Shown in pieces: positions 46,367-56,891 of a stretch of 64,000 bases of DNA (position 1 is its first letter; each line of letters begins with the position of its first letter). Made by a program: the position numbers and the translations under genes. Source of the stretch: Niabella beijingensis (GTDB lineage Bacteria; Bacteroidota; Bacteroidia; Chitinophagales; Chitinophagaceae); NCBI RefSeq assembly GCF_020034665.1, contig NZ_JAIQDI010000001.1, forward strand, positions 3,720,001 to 3,784,000, written 5' to 3'. The notes beneath the pieces were generated by a model. The model was not told the origin of the DNA and made no database searches. It was given only the letters and a program-made list of their open reading frames with translations.

Positions 46367-46933
46367 GTGCACGACATAGAACCATATTACAACTGGCAGC
46401 ACATCTATTTAAGCGAGGAAGACGAACGTTCTCCTTTCTACGGGATCGAACATTCGCAGTTTGAATATAAAGATGCCGTTTACAATTATTATATCCACCC
46501 CCAGTGGGATTATTTTGGCAGCCGCACGCTTTACCTGAAGGTGCTGATGGCAGATTATGAGGAAGGGTATGCCATTATCGAGCTGATCGGGGAGTGGAAC
46601 GATGCCGTGGAAAATGATATCATGACACTCAAGCGTGATGTGCTGGAAGTATTCATGCAGGAAGGGATCTACAAATTCATTCTCGTCGCAGAAAATGTAT
46701 TGAACTTTCACAGTGGTGACCGGGATTATTATGAAGAGCTGCACGAAGAGCTGAGTGATGCGGAAGGCTGGATCGTGTGCCTGAATATGCCATCCCAGAC
46801 GCAGTACGATTTTAAGCAGGCAAAACTGAACCAGCTGATCGAACTGATGGAGATCAATAACTGGAGAGTATATAAACCCTATCATCTTTATAAAAAAATC
46901 AATGACCAGTTGACGGCCCGCTTAACCGGATAG
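46367..46933 (+). CDS. conserved protein of unknown function next to pssA
   Basis: 188 aa starting with GTG at 46367 (next residues HDIEPYYNWQHIYLSEEDE). It is rich in acidic and aromatic residues, with a mixed alpha/beta pattern and no signal peptide. I believe homologues are widespread in Bacteroidota but cannot name a domain. Three nucleotides separate it from pssA, so a shared transcript is likely. TAAATTCG at 46355-46362 is one mismatch from a -7 box and sits 4 nt before the start. Confidence 0.75.
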   Translation: MHDIEPYYNWQHIYLSEEDERSPFYGIEHSQFEYKDAVYNYYIHPQWDYFGSRTLYLKVLMADYEEGYAIIELIGEWNDAVENDIMTLKRDVLEVFMQEGIYKFILVAENVLNFHSGDRDYYEELHEELSDAEGWIVCLNMPSQTQYDFKQAKLNQLIELMEINNWRVYKPYHLYKKINDQLTARLTG

Positions 46934-46936
46934 CTT

Positions 46937-47692
46937 ATGAAACAGATCCCTAATTTATTCACGCTGCTGAATCTTGTTTTCGGCTGTATTGCGATCCGGT
47001 TCATCCTGCAGCCGGAGCCGTTGTTTTTTAGCAGCGGGGAGAAGGGTGTTACAACCGGTATGCTGGTGGGGAGCTTTTTCCTGCTGCTGGCGGCCATAGT
47101 GGATTTCCTGGATGGTTTTGTAGCGCGCCTTTTTAAGGCTACCTCCGCAATGGGGGAACAGCTGGATTCTCTTGCTGATGCAGTAAGTTTTGGAGTGGCG
47201 CCGGGAATGATCCTTTACCGGATGCTGGAAGCAGGGTGGGCCGGTCAGGCGGGGATGAGCCAGTGGGTACTGCTGCCGGCAGTTATTTTTCCCTGTGCCG
47301 CCGTTTGGCGCCTGGCAAAATTTAACCTGGATAAAGAGCAGCACTATTATTTTAAGGGCATACCCACTCCGGCCGCGGGTCTTACGGTGGCTTCATTCCC
47401 TGTGATCGCTTATTACGGAACGGCAACAGTAAATGATCTTGTTTTCAACCCTGTTTTTGTATATACCTCGGTTGTTGTGATCAGTATACTCATGGTCAGC
47501 AATCTGCCCATCATCAGCCTGAAGTTCCGGGAGTACACACTGAAAGCCAATGCCGATAAGCTGTTGCTGGTATTGATAGCAGTGCTTGCAGCGATCTTTT
47601 TTAAATGGATGGCTGTTCCCTTGGTATTTGTAGCCTATGTTATTGTATCTTTGATTTTTAAGCCGGACCGGAACAATGCTCCTCCCGTTTAA
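46937..47692 (+). CDS. pssA: CDP-diacylglycerol-serine O-phosphatidyltransferase
   Basis: 251 aa with about eight hydrophobic segments. The CDP-alcohol phosphotransferase motif is visible in VDFLDGFVARLFKATSAMGEQLDSLADAVSFGVAPG, matching DG..AR..G..LD..AD. It makes phosphatidylserine in the inner membrane, the precursor of phosphatidylethanolamine. It follows the unknown 46367 gene by 3 nt. Confidence 0.94.
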   Translation: MKQIPNLFTLLNLVFGCIAIRFILQPEPLFFSSGEKGVTTGMLVGSFFLLLAAIVDFLDGFVARLFKATSAMGEQLDSLADAVSFGVAPGMILYRMLEAGWAGQAGMSQWVLLPAVIFPCAAVWRLAKFNLDKEQHYYFKGIPTPAAGLTVASFPVIAYYGTATVNDLVFNPVFVYTSVVVISILMVSNLPIISLKFREYTLKANADKLLLVLIAVLAAIFFKWMAVPLVFVAYVIVSLIFKPDRNNAPPV

Positions 47693-47763
47693 AAGCCAGG
47701 CAGGACGGAAATGGCTTTCCGGCATGCGAAAAATAAACTATTTAAGAGTAATAAAGAAAAAGT

Positions 47764-48009
47764 ATGAGTTATACAGTACAGGTGGTTATTATGCCGTTGA
47801 AAGAGTTGTTGGATCCGCAGGGAAAGGCGGTATTGGGTGGCCTGAAAAACCTTGAGCTGGGAAGTGTTACAGATGTGCGGGTGGGCAAGAATATCACCCT
47901 CCAGGTAGATGCGGCTTCGCCTGAAGATGCCAAAGGTATTGGCGAAGAGGCAGCAAAAAAATTACTGGCGAATGCAGTAATGGAATACTTTGAGGTGACG
48001 GTATTGTAA
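47764..48009 (+). CDS. purS: phosphoribosylformylglycinamidine synthase subunit PurS
   Basis: 81 aa, the full length of PurS. VVIMPLKELLDPQGKAVLGGLKNLELGSVTDVRVGKNITLQV is the family core, ending NAVMEYFEVTVL. It is the small scaffold subunit of the PurS/PurL/PurQ enzyme of purine synthesis; purL and purQ are not in this window. Confidence 0.93.
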   Translation: MSYTVQVVIMPLKELLDPQGKAVLGGLKNLELGSVTDVRVGKNITLQVDAASPEDAKGIGEEAAKKLLANAVMEYFEVTVL

Positions 48010-48090
48010 TTGCGCTGCCGTTTATCACTGATCGTCGGGTGCTGCACCAGACGGTTGTTTCTTCTTTAAGTTTACATTTTTGATTCCCGG

Positions 48091-48759
48091 ATGCTTTACC
48101 TCATTCCCACCCCCATCGGAAACTTAAAAGACATTACGCTCCGCGCCCTGGAGGTATTGAAAGAGGTGGATGTTATTTTAGCAGAGGACACCCGGAATAC
48201 CGCCCACCTGCTGAACCACTACCAGATCAGCAGACCACTGACGCCCTATCATCAGCACAATGAACATAAGATAACCGCCTACCTGGTAGACCAGTTGCTT
48301 GCGGGGAGGAGAATGGCCCTGGTAACGGATGCGGGTACTCCCGGTATTTCAGACCCGGCGTTCCTGCTCGTAAGGGCCTGTGTGAAAGCAGGAGTAAATG
48401 TGGAATCATTACCGGGTGCCACAGCCTTTGTTCCTGCGCTGGTCAACAGCGGGCTTCCTGCCAACCGTTTTTGTTTTGAAGGATTCCTGCCGTTGAAAAA
48501 GGGGCGGCACAGCCTGCTGGAGGCCCTGAAGACCGAAACCCGTACCATGATCTTTTATGAATCCCCCCTGCGTCTTGTAAAAACACTGAACGACCTGGCT
48601 GCTTATTTCGGCGCCGACCGGGAATGCAGCGTAAGCCGGGAGCTGACCAAATTATATGAAGAAACCCGAAGGGGAACATTGACAGAAGTCGCCACCTACT
48701 TTTCACAAAAAACGGTAAAGGGGGAAATTGTCATTGTGGTAAAAGGAACAGAAGGGTAA
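48091..48759 (+). CDS. rsmI: 16S rRNA (cytidine1402-2'-O)-methyltransferase
   Basis: 222 aa. Hallmarks are LYLIPTPIGNLKDITLRALEVL at the N-terminus, DVILAEDTRNTAHLLNHY, LVTDAGTPGISDPAFLLVR and LPGATAFVPALVNSGLP. It methylates C1402 of 16S rRNA. It is slightly shorter than enterobacterial RsmI because the C-terminal extension is absent. Confidence 0.95.
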   Translation: MLYLIPTPIGNLKDITLRALEVLKEVDVILAEDTRNTAHLLNHYQISRPLTPYHQHNEHKITAYLVDQLLAGRRMALVTDAGTPGISDPAFLLVRACVKAGVNVESLPGATAFVPALVNSGLPANRFCFEGFLPLKKGRHSLLEALKTETRTMIFYESPLRLVKTLNDLAAYFGADRECSVSRELTKLYEETRRGTLTEVATYFSQKTVKGEIVIVVKGTEG

Positions 48760-48813
48760 TGATCGTTTGAGGTCCTGTTTTTGCTAACAGCTGTTTGTTT
48801 TAAATGATTTTAT

Positions 48814-49045
48814 ATGAAGCGAAAACTGACCCCGGTTAAAGGCCTGAGCCTGCTGTGCTTTTTGTTGACCAATCTCCTGCTGACTGCCCAGGTAAGCCTG
48901 ACCGATTCCATACCAGTGGATCCCGTTTTCTGAACGCCGGTAAATACATCAATGCCCGACTGTAGAAAGTGTAAAAGCTGCGGCGCAAAAGATCTTTGCC
49001 AGCGGCAATGTTGTGACGGCTGTTTTACAGCCAGAGAAGAAGTAA
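48814..49045 (+). pseudogene. remnant of an M16-family (insulinase-like) secreted peptidase
   Basis: An ATG at 48814 opens a 39-codon frame with a signal peptide and SLTDSIPVDPVF, the usual N-terminus of Bacteroidota M16 peptidases, then stops at 48931. From 48942 the sequence reads KYINA and, after a one-base shift near 48956, LTVESVKAAAQKIFASGN and VVTAVLQPEKK with a stop at 49043. That is the usual C-terminal end of the same family. A large internal deletion has therefore fused the two ends, and a frameshift followed. The gene is dead; the family assignment is from memory of the motifs. Confidence 0.7.
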
Positions 49046-49058
49046 AACAAAATTTTTT

Positions 49059-49139
49059 ACCGCAAGGCGCGTAAAGAGGTGACGATTATTTTATTGTTTT
49101 TTTTGTAAATCCCTTGCGTCCCGCTGCGTCCTTTGCGGT
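49059..49139. repeat. palindromic intergenic repeat with ACCGCAA / TTGCGGT ends
   Basis: ACCGCAA at 49059-49065 and TTGCGGT at 49133-49139 bracket an 81-bp element with further partial symmetry (GGCGC.. and ..GCGTC) and a T-rich centre. It resembles small palindromic repeats scattered in Bacteroidota genomes. The rest of the gap to 49353 holds nothing I can recognise. Confidence 0.5.
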
Positions 49140-49320
49140 TTATTGGTCATGCAGCGGCACTGCTTGTACAAACGATTGCACGGAAGCCGAAGGGATCCTG
49201 TGTTTTTTCCCGGAATGGGCTTCCGGAGGGCATTTCAGCCGTTGATGCGGTTATCTGAAATTGATGCCACCGGGAGGCCGGCAGAAAAAACCTCCCTGCT
49301 CCTAATGGCAATTTTTCTAA

Positions 49321-52512
<3,192 letters not shown>

Positions 52513-52697
52513 AACGGATGCCGGATGCGCAAACGGTTGCTCTTGAAAAACCGGCAAGGATTCTTTTTGTTGTGTGGGATTCATATTACCTTAGGCCGGC
52601 CGCTCCCGGATCATGGGATCATAGCAACGGTTTGCTGAAGCCGGACGGGCCTTCAACCCGCTGGTCCGGTAACAAAAAAGAAGCGCTGATAGAATAC

Positions 52698-52824
52698 AAA
52701 AAATATACGGATGAAACGAAGCATGAAAATTATTTTCAAACAGGGAATATATATGCGGTGTTCCATCCGGCAATTAAAAACAGTTCACCGGAGGTGGACA
52801 AATAAAAAATATACGGATGAAACG
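52698..52824. repeat. 21-bp direct repeat before the 52817 gene
   Basis: The 21 bases at 52698-52718 (six A, TATACGG, ATGAAACG) recur exactly at 52804-52824, where the ATG is the start codon of the next gene. The 85 bp between them carry a short ORF from the first ATG with no recognised relatives. A tandem duplication of the gene start is the simplest explanation. The rest of 52513-52697 shows nothing. Confidence 0.6.
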
Positions 52825-54172
52825 TAAGGATTTTGTAAAAAGCGCCGGTTTGGCAATGGCCTCGGTAGCGATTCTGCCATCAGAAGGTGTATTTAAACCT
52901 ACAGCGGCAACCAAGCTGAAAGTGGCTATCGTGGGCGTGGGAGCCCGCGGGATCTGGCACCTCGACCTCTTGCTGAAACGCGATGATGTAGAAGTGGTGG
53001 GTGTTTGTGATATTGACCCCCGGACGATTGAAGCCGCCAAAGAAAAGTTTTCCAAGGCAAAGAAAAAGCAACCGGTATACTATTCTAAAAACGCAGACGA
53101 CTGGAAGAATATGTTTGCCAAAAAGGGTATCGAGGCCGTAGTGATCGCAACACCCTGGGAGCTGCACAAACCAATGATCATCGGGGCGCTGGAATCCGGG
53201 ATTAAATATGTGGGCACAGAAGTGATCCTGGGGATCTCTCTTCAGGACCACTGGGATGTGGTACGCGCTGCCGAGCAGTACAACGGCCATGTAATGATGC
53301 TGGAAAATGTTTGTTACCGGCGGGATGTAATGGCGGTTTTAAATATGGTACGCCAGAATATATTCGGAGAGCTGATCCATTTGCAGGGCGGCTACCAGCA
53401 TGATCTGCGTGGTGTAAAATTCAATGATGGTAAAACACCTTATGGAAAAGGAGCCGAATTTGGTCATACCGACGGGTATTCCGAAGCCAGGTGGCGTACC
53501 GATCATTCCGTATGGCGTAACGGGGATCTTTATCCCACACACGGTATCGGACCGGTGGCGCATTATATCAATATCAACCGCGGCAACCGCTTTGTTTCCC
53601 TGAATGCATTTTCTACAAAATCACGCGGATTGCACGAATACATTGTTGACGTAGGTGGCCCCACCCATAAAAATGCAAAAGTTAATTTTAAGCTGGGCGA
53701 TATTGTGACCACGCAGATCAGCTGTGTAAACGGGGAAACAGTGATCCTGCAACACGATACCAACCTGCCGCGTCCCTATTCGCTGGGCTTTCGTGTTCAG
53801 GGTACAAAAGGACTGTGGATGGATGTAAACAGTGGTATCTATGTAGAAGGCGTTTCCAAACCGCATACCTGGGATAAGGCCCAGGAATGGCTGGATAAAT
53901 ATGACCACCCGTTATGGAAAAAATATGGGAAAGATGCGGCTGGTGCGGGTCACGGCGGAATGGACTTTTTTGTGATCCATTCATTTATTGAGTCTGCAAA
54001 AAGAAAAGAGCCTACCCAGATGGATGTATATGATGCTGCCACCTGGAGTGCGATCACACCACTGAGCGAACAATCCATCGCCCTGGGACACCAGACCGTT
54101 GAGTTCCCGGATTTTACGGGTGGTGACTGGATGTACCGCAAACCAACATTTGCGCTGAATGACGACTATTAA
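52817..54172 (+). CDS. Gfo/Idh/MocA-family oxidoreductase, GH109-like, with Tat-like leader
   Basis: 451 aa. The leader MKRKDFVKSAGLAMASVAIL resembles the degenerate twin-arginine signals of Bacteroidota. A Rossmann domain follows (VAIVGVGARGIWHLDLLL, CDIDPRTIEAAKEKF, VIATPWELHKPM), then a catalytic domain with GGYQHDLR, the HGIGPVAHYININRG region, GGMDFFVIHSFIESAKR and DVYDAATWSAITPLSEQSIALG. These C-terminal signatures resemble GH109 alpha-N-acetylgalactosaminidases, which hydrolyse glycosides with an NAD cofactor. The exact substrate is unproven. Confidence 0.85.
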   Translation: MKRKDFVKSAGLAMASVAILPSEGVFKPTAATKLKVAIVGVGARGIWHLDLLLKRDDVEVVGVCDIDPRTIEAAKEKFSKAKKKQPVYYSKNADDWKNMFAKKGIEAVVIATPWELHKPMIIGALESGIKYVGTEVILGISLQDHWDVVRAAEQYNGHVMMLENVCYRRDVMAVLNMVRQNIFGELIHLQGGYQHDLRGVKFNDGKTPYGKGAEFGHTDGYSEARWRTDHSVWRNGDLYPTHGIGPVAHYININRGNRFVSLNAFSTKSRGLHEYIVDVGGPTHKNAKVNFKLGDIVTTQISCVNGETVILQHDTNLPRPYSLGFRVQGTKGLWMDVNSGIYVEGVSKPHTWDKAQEWLDKYDHPLWKKYGKDAAGAGHGGMDFFVIHSFIESAKRKEPTQMDVYDAATWSAITPLSEQSIALGHQTVEFPDFTGGDWMYRKPTFALNDDY

Positions 54173-54199
54173 AAATTTCAGACTGTTCAATACGAAAAT

Positions 54200-54227
54200 G
54201 TCCGCCGCTGATGGCGGACTTTTTTTT
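54200..54227. terminator. intrinsic terminator
   Basis: GTCCGCC (54200-54206), loop GCTGAT, GGCGGAC (54213-54219), then eight T. It is a strong rho-independent terminator for the GH109-like gene, located just before the convergent esterase gene. Confidence 0.92.
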
Positions 54228-54229
54228 GG

Positions 54230-55069
54230 TTATTGTCCAAGCTGCCATTGCAATCCCTTGATAAAAGTGGGCAACTGTGTATCCATATGATCCAATGCCG
54301 AATAGATATCGGTCTTTTTTATGATGCTGCCGGATGGGAACAGGGATGAAAGCTGCCGATAAAGACTGTCCTGTTTTTCCAGTCCGCCAAAAGTAATGTA
54401 CACATTCAGGCTATCGGTTTTTGAAGGGACAGTTTTCTTTAATGCATCCAGCAAAAAATAATGATTGTAATGCAGGGACGGGCTGGCCGCAATATAATTC
54501 CGGAACCGGTGCTGTTTGCCGGACAGGCGCTGCAATAACGCATAGCAGGTAAAATAACCGCCCAGCGAATGTCCCATCAGTGTTTGCTGCAATGTATCTG
54601 TCCGGAATCTCCGGTCCAGGTCAGGAGCAAGTTCCTCATCGATAAAGGACAGGAATTTGTCGGCTCCGCCGCTCACGGGCATTTCGTAGTCGGGGATCGC
54701 TACAGGGTAGGTGTAATCCCTGTTCCGGAGTGAATCCATTTCCGGGAAATCCTTATAACCGATACCTGCCAGTATCACCTGTGGTGCAAGGCCTACTTCC
54801 GCATAGCGGTTGAGTACAGTGGCCATGATATCAAAATAAAGATTGGCATCCAGAAGATAGACAACAGGAAAGTGCTTGCTGCTGTCTGAGCGATAGCCGG
54901 CTGGAAGATTTATGTAAACAGTGAAAGAATCGTTCACATTTTTTGAAAAAAAGTGCAGGGTATCTTTAGCAGAAGGGAGGTTGTTCAGATCCGCAGGAGC
55001 CGGTGTGTTACAGGACAGTACAAATAATACCAGTCCAAATAAAATCGGGTATCTCATACATAAGCGCAT
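54230..55069 (-). CDS. alpha/beta-hydrolase-fold esterase, lipoprotein
   Basis: 279 aa with lipobox LFVLSC (Cys about residue 20). The esterase-D-like pattern is FTVYINLPAGYRSDSSKHFPVVYLLDANLYFD, TLMGHSLGGYFTCYALL with the nucleophile serine, and a late histidine in LDHMDTQLPTFIKGLQW. It belongs to the enterochelin-esterase/esterase D family and probably acts on ester-linked substrates at the outer membrane. The start could be Met5. Confidence 0.88.
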   Translation of the reverse strand: MRLCMRYPILFGLVLFVLSCNTPAPADLNNLPSAKDTLHFFSKNVNDSFTVYINLPAGYRSDSSKHFPVVYLLDANLYFDIMATVLNRYAEVGLAPQVILAGIGYKDFPEMDSLRNRDYTYPVAIPDYEMPVSGGADKFLSFIDEELAPDLDRRFRTDTLQQTLMGHSLGGYFTCYALLQRLSGKQHRFRNYIAASPSLHYNHYFLLDALKKTVPSKTDSLNVYITFGGLEKQDSLYRQLSSLFPSGSIIKKTDIYSALDHMDTQLPTFIKGLQWQLGQ

Positions 55070-55351
55070 TTAGGGGTTCAGCATAATTGGAAGCGTGAAG
55101 TTAACAAAGATGCCGGGCCTGCAGGTCCGGCATCTACGGCACAGGCATCATTTATAAGGATTTTAACAAAACGCGGTAGAAAACAGGAGGTCTCAAAAAT
55201 TGCTGCGCCCGGAATTGATTTTATGTCTGTCCTTTCAGGTCCTGAAACAAGTTCAGGGCGACAGTATGCGCTGGGTTATGCCGGATGGATTTCAGCTCTG
55301 GAATGGAGTCTGGCTGTTCGTCGATGCAGATCCGCGGCAGTTCTGATGACA

Positions 55352-55767
55352 CTACGGTGTAACGGTCTTTTGAGACCGCTTCCGGTTTCCCAGGTAAAGC
55401 ACCAGCGCTATCATACCAAACGTAGTTTCGATGGTGAGCCAGTTGCTGCCAAAGCTGCCCAGGGATCCGTTAGCCCAAATAGTAACAAGCCTTGACAGTG
55501 CATACAGCAGCCAGAACAGGCTCAGGAAAAGCAATGCAAGTGTCAGGTTCCTGCGCATCGCATAGATCAATACGGCGATCACCGAAACGCCCACACCGCC
55601 CCATATACGCCCCTGATGGAACTTAATGCATCGGTATTGTTCAGCGTTACATGCACCAGGTCCATAACCGACTGCGGATTGTACCAGGCCATTGCCGCAA
55701 CCCATGCAAGGCTCAATGCAGAAATACAAACAAACCCATAACCGGCATAACTGAATATTTTTTTCAT
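55352..55767 (-). pseudogene. DUF4345-like membrane protein with a frameshift
   Basis: Translation from the ATG at 55767 gives a signal/TM segment and SVMDLVHVTLNNTDALSSIRGVYG, then runs out of frame. The adjacent frame continues with GGVGVSVIAVLIYAMRRNL, LFWLLYALSRLVTIW and GSFGSNWLTIETTFGMIAL to a stop at 55352. Together they make a full DUF4345-like four-helix protein of about 138 residues. The break sits in a run of four C (plus strand 55599-55602) that would need one more base. It could be a real pseudogene, a slippage site or a sequencing error. The 55070-55351 gap holds no gene. Confidence 0.75.
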
Positions 55768-55898
55768 CTTGTTTTATTTTAGGATGCAAAACTATTCAGC
55801 CGTCTTTTAGAAATTAATGACATTCGTCAACAGTTTTGCGCAGGGGGAGGGATCTGCTTCCTGTCGGCGTCTCCTGTAAGGGGCGCTGACTGAAGATT

Positions 55899-56170
55899 CG
55901 CGAAGCAGCACTAAGATGATTTTGTTCTTTGTGTTTCTTGGTGCCTTCCTGTCTTCGTGGTTTACAGCGGTGCTGGTATTTGCCACAAAGGCACAAAGGC
56001 GCGAAGCAGCACTAAGGTGATTTTATTCTTCGTGTTTCTTAGTGCCTTCCTGTCTTCGTGGTTTACAGCGGTGCTGGTGTTTGCCACAAAGGTACAAAGG
56101 CGCGCAGCAGCACTAAGGTGATTTTATTCTTTGTGTTTATTGGTGCCTTCCTGTCTTTGTGGCTCGTTTT
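55899..56170. repeat. 101-bp tandem repeat, about 2.7 copies
   Basis: Copies start at 55899, 56000 and 56101, each beginning CGCG(A/C)AGCAGCACTAAG; the third is cut after about 70 bp. Each unit contains GCACTAAG and, in copy 2, CTTAGTGC as inverted arms, plus CACAAAGG words related to the 16636-16852 repeat. It is intergenic and may fold. Confidence 0.8.
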
Positions 56171-56199
56171 TCCCGTAGCTACGATCGCTTTGTGGGTAG

Positions 56200-56359
56200 C
56201 GCGTCATGTTGCTGGCTATAACTACTACCCCAATTTTAATATAAATCCTATAGAAAAATGGGTGGAAGCCTTGGACGAAATCAAAGATTAAACGCGGAAT
56301 TGTTGAAAGTAAAAGATGAGCAGATCAGGTTGCTGCAAAGTTTAGTGGAAAAGAAATAA
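56200..56359 (+). pseudogene. 3' remnant of a putative HTH regulator with C-terminal coiled coil
   Basis: One frame reads NFNINPIEKWVEALDEIK and stops at 56289. The +1 frame continues RLNAELLKVKDEQIRLLQ and SLVEKK to a stop at 56357. Joined by restoring one A in the AAA run at 56283-56285, they form a continuous helix of the kind found at the C-terminus of Bacteroidota XRE-type regulators. The 5' part is missing and replaced by the tandem repeat. The regulator assignment is inference. Confidence 0.45.
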
Positions 56360-56510
56360 ATGCGCATTGCATTTACAGAACAGCTCCCTGGATAGTATCC
56401 GGGGATCGACGCTCCGGGAACGGGGCGTTTCGCGTTTAAAAGCCTAAATTATATCGGAATGTTTAAATTAAAGTTCTGGTAATAGTTATATTACAGGGAG
56501 TCACAATAGT

Positions 56511-56605
56511 AAATAAAAAGGTTGACTTGTTATTCAAATCAACCTTTTGAGAAAGCAATTCACAACGCTCCAAATAAATATTTGAATTAATTTGAGGTTG
56601 AAAAA
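56511..56605 (-). ncRNA. crRNA-like RNA with half repeat and own terminator, candidate autorepressor guide
   Basis: On the minus strand the order is: promoter-like boxes (56611-56640), a spacer-like stretch (56567-about 56605), GTTGTGAATTGCTTTC (56551-56566), identical to the first 16 nt of the crRNA-strand repeat, and an intrinsic terminator. The terminator stem pairs AAAAGGTTGA with TCAACCTTTT (plus 56516-56525 and 56539-56548) and ends in five U. Only the tracrRNA-pairing part of the repeat is kept. The 12 nt next to the half repeat match the promoter region upstream of cas9 at 56718-56729 exactly, and the rest does not. This predicts Cas9 binding without cutting. The reading is inference from sequence only. 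Confidence 0.55.
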
Positions 56606-56683
56606 AGTTACAAACAATAAAGCACCCTTGGGAGAAACAATAGGTAGGGTTTGGACGCCTACCCCAAAAATTTGCAACTTTTT
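56602..56683. other. structured element between crRNA-like unit and cas9 promoter
   Basis: AAAAAGTTACAAA (56602-56614) pairs with TTTGCAACTTTTT (56671-56683) with one mismatch, enclosing a hairpin GGTAGG/CCTACC (56643-56648 and 56658-56663). Both strands end the outer helix in a T-run, so it could terminate transcripts either way. On the plus strand it would form the tail of an RNA carrying the 56551-56566 anti-repeat, an alternative second tracrRNA. Confidence 0.5.
56611..56640 (-). promoter_or_regulatory. candidate promoter of the crRNA-like RNA
   Basis: On the minus strand TTG (56638-56640), 18 nt, then TATTGTTTG (56611-56619), a -7 box with one extra base between TA and TTTG. The start would fall near 56605, giving a spacer portion of about 38 nt. 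Confidence 0.4.
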
Positions 56684-56721
56684 GTCTGTTTGCAGTATAA
56701 AGATAATAAAAATTTTTTTTA

Positions 56722-56752
56722 TTTGGAGCAAGTCCTATTTTTTGTAATTTTG
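56722..56752 (+). promoter_or_regulatory. promoter upstream of cas9
   Basis: TTTG (56722-56725), 19 nt, TAATTTTG (56745-56752): a perfect Bacteroidota promoter in box sequence and spacing. The start would be near 56757, giving a leader of about 280 nt that contains the complement of the tracrRNA. The -33 box lies inside the 12-nt match (56718-56729) to the crRNA-like RNA. Confidence 0.75.
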
Positions 56753-56800
56753 TGTATAGTGATTCCTTTAATTTTTAAGCAATAGCGTTGGTTGAAACAT

Positions 56801-56878
56801 AAAAAGGCTCCACGGAGTACGCAGAGCTAAGAAATTCTTCGGCTTATAGCCTTATTGTGAATTGTCTTTCAAAAACGA
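56801..56878 (-). ncRNA. tracrRNA
   Basis: On the minus strand: ATTCG and GAAAG-A-CAATTCACAAT (anti-repeat, 56854-56881) can pair with the crRNA-strand repeat over 16 positions with one bulged A and a terminal G-U, then an internal loop and a further 5-bp CGAAU/AUUCG stem. Next come AAGGCTATAAGCC (56841-56853), the AAGG nexus hairpin seen in type II-C tracrRNAs, a small AAGA/TCTT hairpin, and a terminator with stem GCTCTGCG/CGTGGAGC followed by five U (56801-56827). The position upstream of cas9 and the opposite strand are normal for type II-C. Length is about 78 nt. Confidence 0.82.
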
Positions 56879-56883
56879 ATATA

Positions 56884-56891
56884 CAAAGGAA
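56884..56891 (-). promoter_or_regulatory. candidate -7 box of the tracrRNA
   Basis: TTCCTTTG on the minus strand is one mismatch from TAnnTTTG and ends about 6 nt before the expected tracrRNA 5' end. A palindrome (TTTACGG-GAAT-CCGTAAA, 56904-56921) occupies the -33 region and could be an operator. On the plus strand the same palindrome is followed by ATTTTT, like a weak terminator in the cas9 leader. Confidence 0.45.

Noticed and set aside
56058..56291. 77-aa ORF starting in the tandem repeat
   Set aside because: Its N-terminal half is translated repeat sequence; only the last part looks protein-like, and that continues in another frame. It is recorded as a pseudogene remnant instead.
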